From: Oscillospiraceae bacterium
Lineage (GTDB): Bacteria; Bacillota; Clostridia; Oscillospirales; Ruminococcaceae
Assembly (NCBI GenBank): GCA_022792755.1
Contig: JAAWBP010000014.1
Coordinates: 1 to 14,982, forward strand
Direction of reading: 5' to 3'
DNA: 14,982 nucleotides
Below, piece after piece: positions 13,471 to 14,982 of this stretch; within the stretch, counting starts at the first letter, position 1; each line of letters starts with the position of its first letter. The position numbers and the translations under genes are program-made. The notes below the pieces were generated by a model. The model saw only the letters and a list, made by a program, of their open reading frames with translations. It did no database searches and was not told where the DNA came from.

Positions 13471-13477
13471 TCTCGAT

Positions 13478-13512
13478 AAAGCCCCGGGAATGGCTTCATC
13501 TCCCGGGGCTTT
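13478..13512 (+). terminator. ireB terminator
   Basis: AAAGCCCCGGGA and TCCCGGGGCTTT form a perfect 12-bp stem eight bases after the ireB stop. Only three T end the stem before a run of A, so it may be a weaker stop or act on both strands. Confidence 0.7.
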
Positions 13513-13522
13513 AAAAAAATAA

Positions 13523-13551
13523 TTGACTTTCGTTCACACTCTCTTTATAAT
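13523..13551 (+). promoter_or_regulatory. Strong promoter of the DUF4190-like gene
   Basis: TTGACT (13523-13528) and TATAAT (13546-13551) with a 17-base spacer. The mRNA leader is about 115 bases, long for so small a gene. Confidence 0.88.
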
Positions 13552-13675
13552 AGAAAATAGTAAAAATCACGTTTGTAGGCGTGGAAATCAGCAGTGTATT
13601 TTTTGTTGCGGGTTGGGGAGGCGTCTGCTTTTACCGCAATAAGGAATAGATTTTTTATTGATGGGAGAGTTTGAA

Positions 13676-13954
13676 ATGGAAAACAAAACGAACGGCCTTG
13701 CGATAGGCTCCTTGATCCTCGGCATCTTCACCATTGTGATGGGTTGCTTCGGCTGGACCTTCCTCTACGGTACCATAATCGGTATCATCACCGGGATCGT
13801 CGGCATCATCCTCGGCGTCAAAAGCAAGAAAGAAGCGCCGTCCGGCGTTGCGACCGGTGGACTGATTACCTCGATCATCGGCTTGGTGTTCTGCGGGCTT
13901 ATGTTCATCCTTGTTATTGCCTGCGCGGGGTTGCTTGTCGCTGCCTCTATGTAA
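13676..13954 (+). CDS. Small DUF4190-like membrane protein
   Basis: A 92-residue protein with the form of DUF4190 proteins: a short polar start (MENKTNGLAIGSLILGIF), a Gly-rich hydrophobic stretch (8-48) that can form two helices, a polar link (GVKSKKEAPSG, 47-57), and a third hydrophobic part (60-90). Family function is unknown; members are small membrane proteins of Gram-positive bacteria. The ATG at 13676 is preferred because GGGAGAG lies at good distance; the TTG at 13658 and ATG at 13661 have no such site. It has its own promoter and terminator, so it is a single-gene unit. Confidence 0.8.
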   Translation: MENKTNGLAIGSLILGIFTIVMGCFGWTFLYGTIIGIITGIVGIILGVKSKKEAPSGVATGGLITSIIGLVFCGLMFILVIACAGLLVAASM

Positions 13955-13970
13955 AAGGAACTTCAAAAAG

Positions 13971-14002
13971 AAAGGCAGGGCCGTTTTGGTTCTGCCTTTT
14001 TT
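13971..14002 (+). terminator. Terminator of the DUF4190-like gene
   Basis: AAAGGCAG (13971-13978) pairs with CTGCCTTT (13992-13999), followed by T to 14002. Confidence 0.88.
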
Positions 14003-14053
14003 GCTGAATTCGAAAAAGTTCGCGGTATTTTTCCCAGATGATTTGGAGGCGCC

Positions 14054-14839
14054 ATGTTCCCTTCTTTTAACCTCTTTGGAATGCCAATTTCGATGTATGC
14101 AGTCTGTATTTTAATTGGGCTGACTTTCGGGATTCTGCTCGCGGTGTTTTGGACAGACCGGGCGGGACTAAAGCGGGACGACGTTTTTTATTCCTGCCTT
14201 TTTGCAGTCATCGGCCTGATCGTGGGCAGTAAGGTATTGTATTGGATCACCATCATACCGTTTTTGATCGAACATCCCGAAATTTTTTCTACGCAAGCAG
14301 GATGGCTTGCCCTGTTCCAAGGGGGATTCGTTTTTTACGGCGGGCTCATCGGTGCCCTGCTGATGGTCTGGTGGTATGCAAGGTCTTATAAAATCCCCGT
14401 CCTCGCCCTCTTCGACAGATTGGTTCCCTCCGTGCCGTTAGCCCACCTTTTCGGCCGGTTAGGGTGTTTCTGCGCCGGATGCTGCTACGGGCTTCCCTCT
14501 TCCTTCGGGGTGGAATTCAACGCCTCCGAGGTGGCGCCGCACGGGGTAAAGCTGTTTCCCATCCAACTGGTTGAAGCGGCATGTAATTTGCTGCTGTTTG
14601 GGCTGCTCCTCCTTCTCAGGCGTTTCTGCCGCCGTCAAGGGATGCCGACAGGGATTTATCTGGCCGGCTACGCCGTCATCCGGTTCGTTTTGGAATTCTT
14701 CCGTTACGATGCGGAACGGGGCGGTTTCTGGGGGCTTTCCACCTCGCAATGGATCAGCCTCGCGCTTCTGCCTGCGGCGGTTCTCATCCTCCGGTTTGGA
14801 GGGGCAAGAAAAAACGAAGAAGCGGAACAAGATGGTTGA
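14054..14839 (+). CDS. lgt: Divergent prolipoprotein diacylglyceryl transferase (Lgt family)
   Basis: A 261-residue membrane protein with about seven hydrophobic segments. The Lgt signature region is HLFGRLGCFCAGCCYG (131-146), where Arg135 matches the essential Arg143 of E. coli Lgt. FYGGLIG (94-100) matches HGGLIG, so the E. coli His103 position is Tyr95, and the Asn146 position is Cys138. IRFVLEFFRYD (209-219) matches the late Arg/Glu motif. Lgt moves diacylglycerol from phosphatidylglycerol to the lipobox Cys of prolipoproteins. These changes place the protein in a variant subgroup, so it may be a true Lgt or a paralog with another task. GGAGG lies only four bases before the ATG. Confidence 0.85.
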   Translation: MFPSFNLFGMPISMYAVCILIGLTFGILLAVFWTDRAGLKRDDVFYSCLFAVIGLIVGSKVLYWITIIPFLIEHPEIFSTQAGWLALFQGGFVFYGGLIGALLMVWWYARSYKIPVLALFDRLVPSVPLAHLFGRLGCFCAGCCYGLPSSFGVEFNASEVAPHGVKLFPIQLVEAACNLLLFGLLLLLRRFCRRQGMPTGIYLAGYAVIRFVLEFFRYDAERGGFWGLSTSQWISLALLPAAVLILRFGGARKNEEAEQDG

Positions 14840-14864
14840 CAAGCCGTTTTATTTGTGGTATTAT
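14836..14864 (+). promoter_or_regulatory. Promoter of tRNA-Arg
   Basis: A perfect TTGACA (14836-14841) and TATTAT (14859-14864) with a 17-base spacer. The -35 box contains the TGA stop codon of the lgt-like gene. Confidence 0.88.
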
Positions 14865-14873
14865 ATTTAAGTG

Positions 14874-14913
14874 TTTTAAAGAGTATTTGATTGTAGTCAT
14901 ATACTCTTTAAAA
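14874..14913 (+). repeat. 13-bp inverted repeat in the tRNA leader
   Basis: TTTTAAAGAGTAT (14874-14886) and its perfect complement (14901-14913) with a 14-base loop lie between the promoter and the tRNA. No T-run follows. It could be a processing signal for the tRNA precursor or a protein-binding site. Confidence 0.75.
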
Positions 14914-14936
14914 TGCAAAAGGACAATTTTATATTT

Positions 14937-14982
14937 GCGCCCGTAGCTCAGTTGGATAGAGTGTTTGGCTACGAACCAAAAG
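14937..14982 (+). tRNA. tRNA-Arg (anticodon ACG), 3' part outside the window
   Basis: The first 46 bases of a tRNA: acceptor strand GCGCCCG, TA, a D arm GCTC-AGTTGGATA-GAGT, and an anticodon arm TTTGG-CTACGAA-CCAAA. The loop gives ACG at positions 34-36, which reads the Arg codon CGT and, with A34 changed to inosine, CGC and CGA. The T arm and acceptor 3' strand are cut off by the window end. Confidence 0.95.

Noticed and set aside
13581..13649. 22-residue leader peptide upstream of the DUF4190-like gene
   Set aside because: It has a GTG start without a convincing ribosome binding site and no regulatory amino-acid run. It remains only a possibility.

Overview
The window looks like a chromosomal segment of a GC-rich, Gram-positive anaerobe of the Clostridia, most likely the Oscillospiraceae/Ruminococcaceae group. 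The reasons are strong AGGAGG-type ribosome binding sites, sigma-A promoters, an IreB regulator, a DUF6106-like membrane protein, and an acpS/nnrD/LolA-like gene order of the kind seen in Bacillota. This placement is inference from gene content; there is no rRNA to confirm it.

Layout. 1-262: a structured intergenic repeat. 280-2750: an ABC-F ATPase and a DsbA-like thioredoxin-fold protein, closed by a bidirectional terminator that also ends a convergent GNAT acetyltransferase (2820-3386, minus). 3390-3550: a compact divergent promoter region, then a small helical protein of unknown function (3549-3770). 3769-4639: a YafQ-type toxin-antitoxin pair lying between two copies of a promoter-bearing repeat; the second copy is the promoter of guaB (4689-6164, IMP dehydrogenase). 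6190-6352: two terminators, one per strand. 6488-8877, minus: a three-gene operon encoding a DUF6106-like membrane protein, a fused holo-ACP synthase / NAD(P)HX dehydratase, and a membrane-anchored LolA-like protein. 8878-9567: a 690-base gap holding divergent promoters, a probable small RNA or attenuator with a cUUCGg terminator, and a second, inverted copy of the structured repeat. 9568-13015: pheS and pheT. 13225-13470: ireB. 13676-13954: a small DUF4190-type membrane protein with its own promoter and terminator. 14054-14839: a divergent Lgt-family protein. 14937-14982: a tRNA-Arg(ACG) cut by the window end, with its -35 box overlapping the lgt stop codon.

Most protein-coding genes are housekeeping: purine synthesis (guaB), Phe-tRNA charging (pheST), acyl-carrier activation and nicotinamide repair (acpS-nnrD), and cell-envelope homeostasis (ireB, lgt-like).

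The most unusual material is intergenic. Two modules of constant length (47 and 45 bases) recur three times each, at two loci on opposite strands. Their flanks are conserved, while the stem sequences between them change yet still pair. This suggests an undescribed structured RNA or mobile intergenic repeat family. Other points of interest are a perfect 13-bp terminator-like hairpin inside the acpS coding sequence, the AcpS-NnrD fusion, and the duplicated guaB promoter that brackets the toxin-antitoxin genes.
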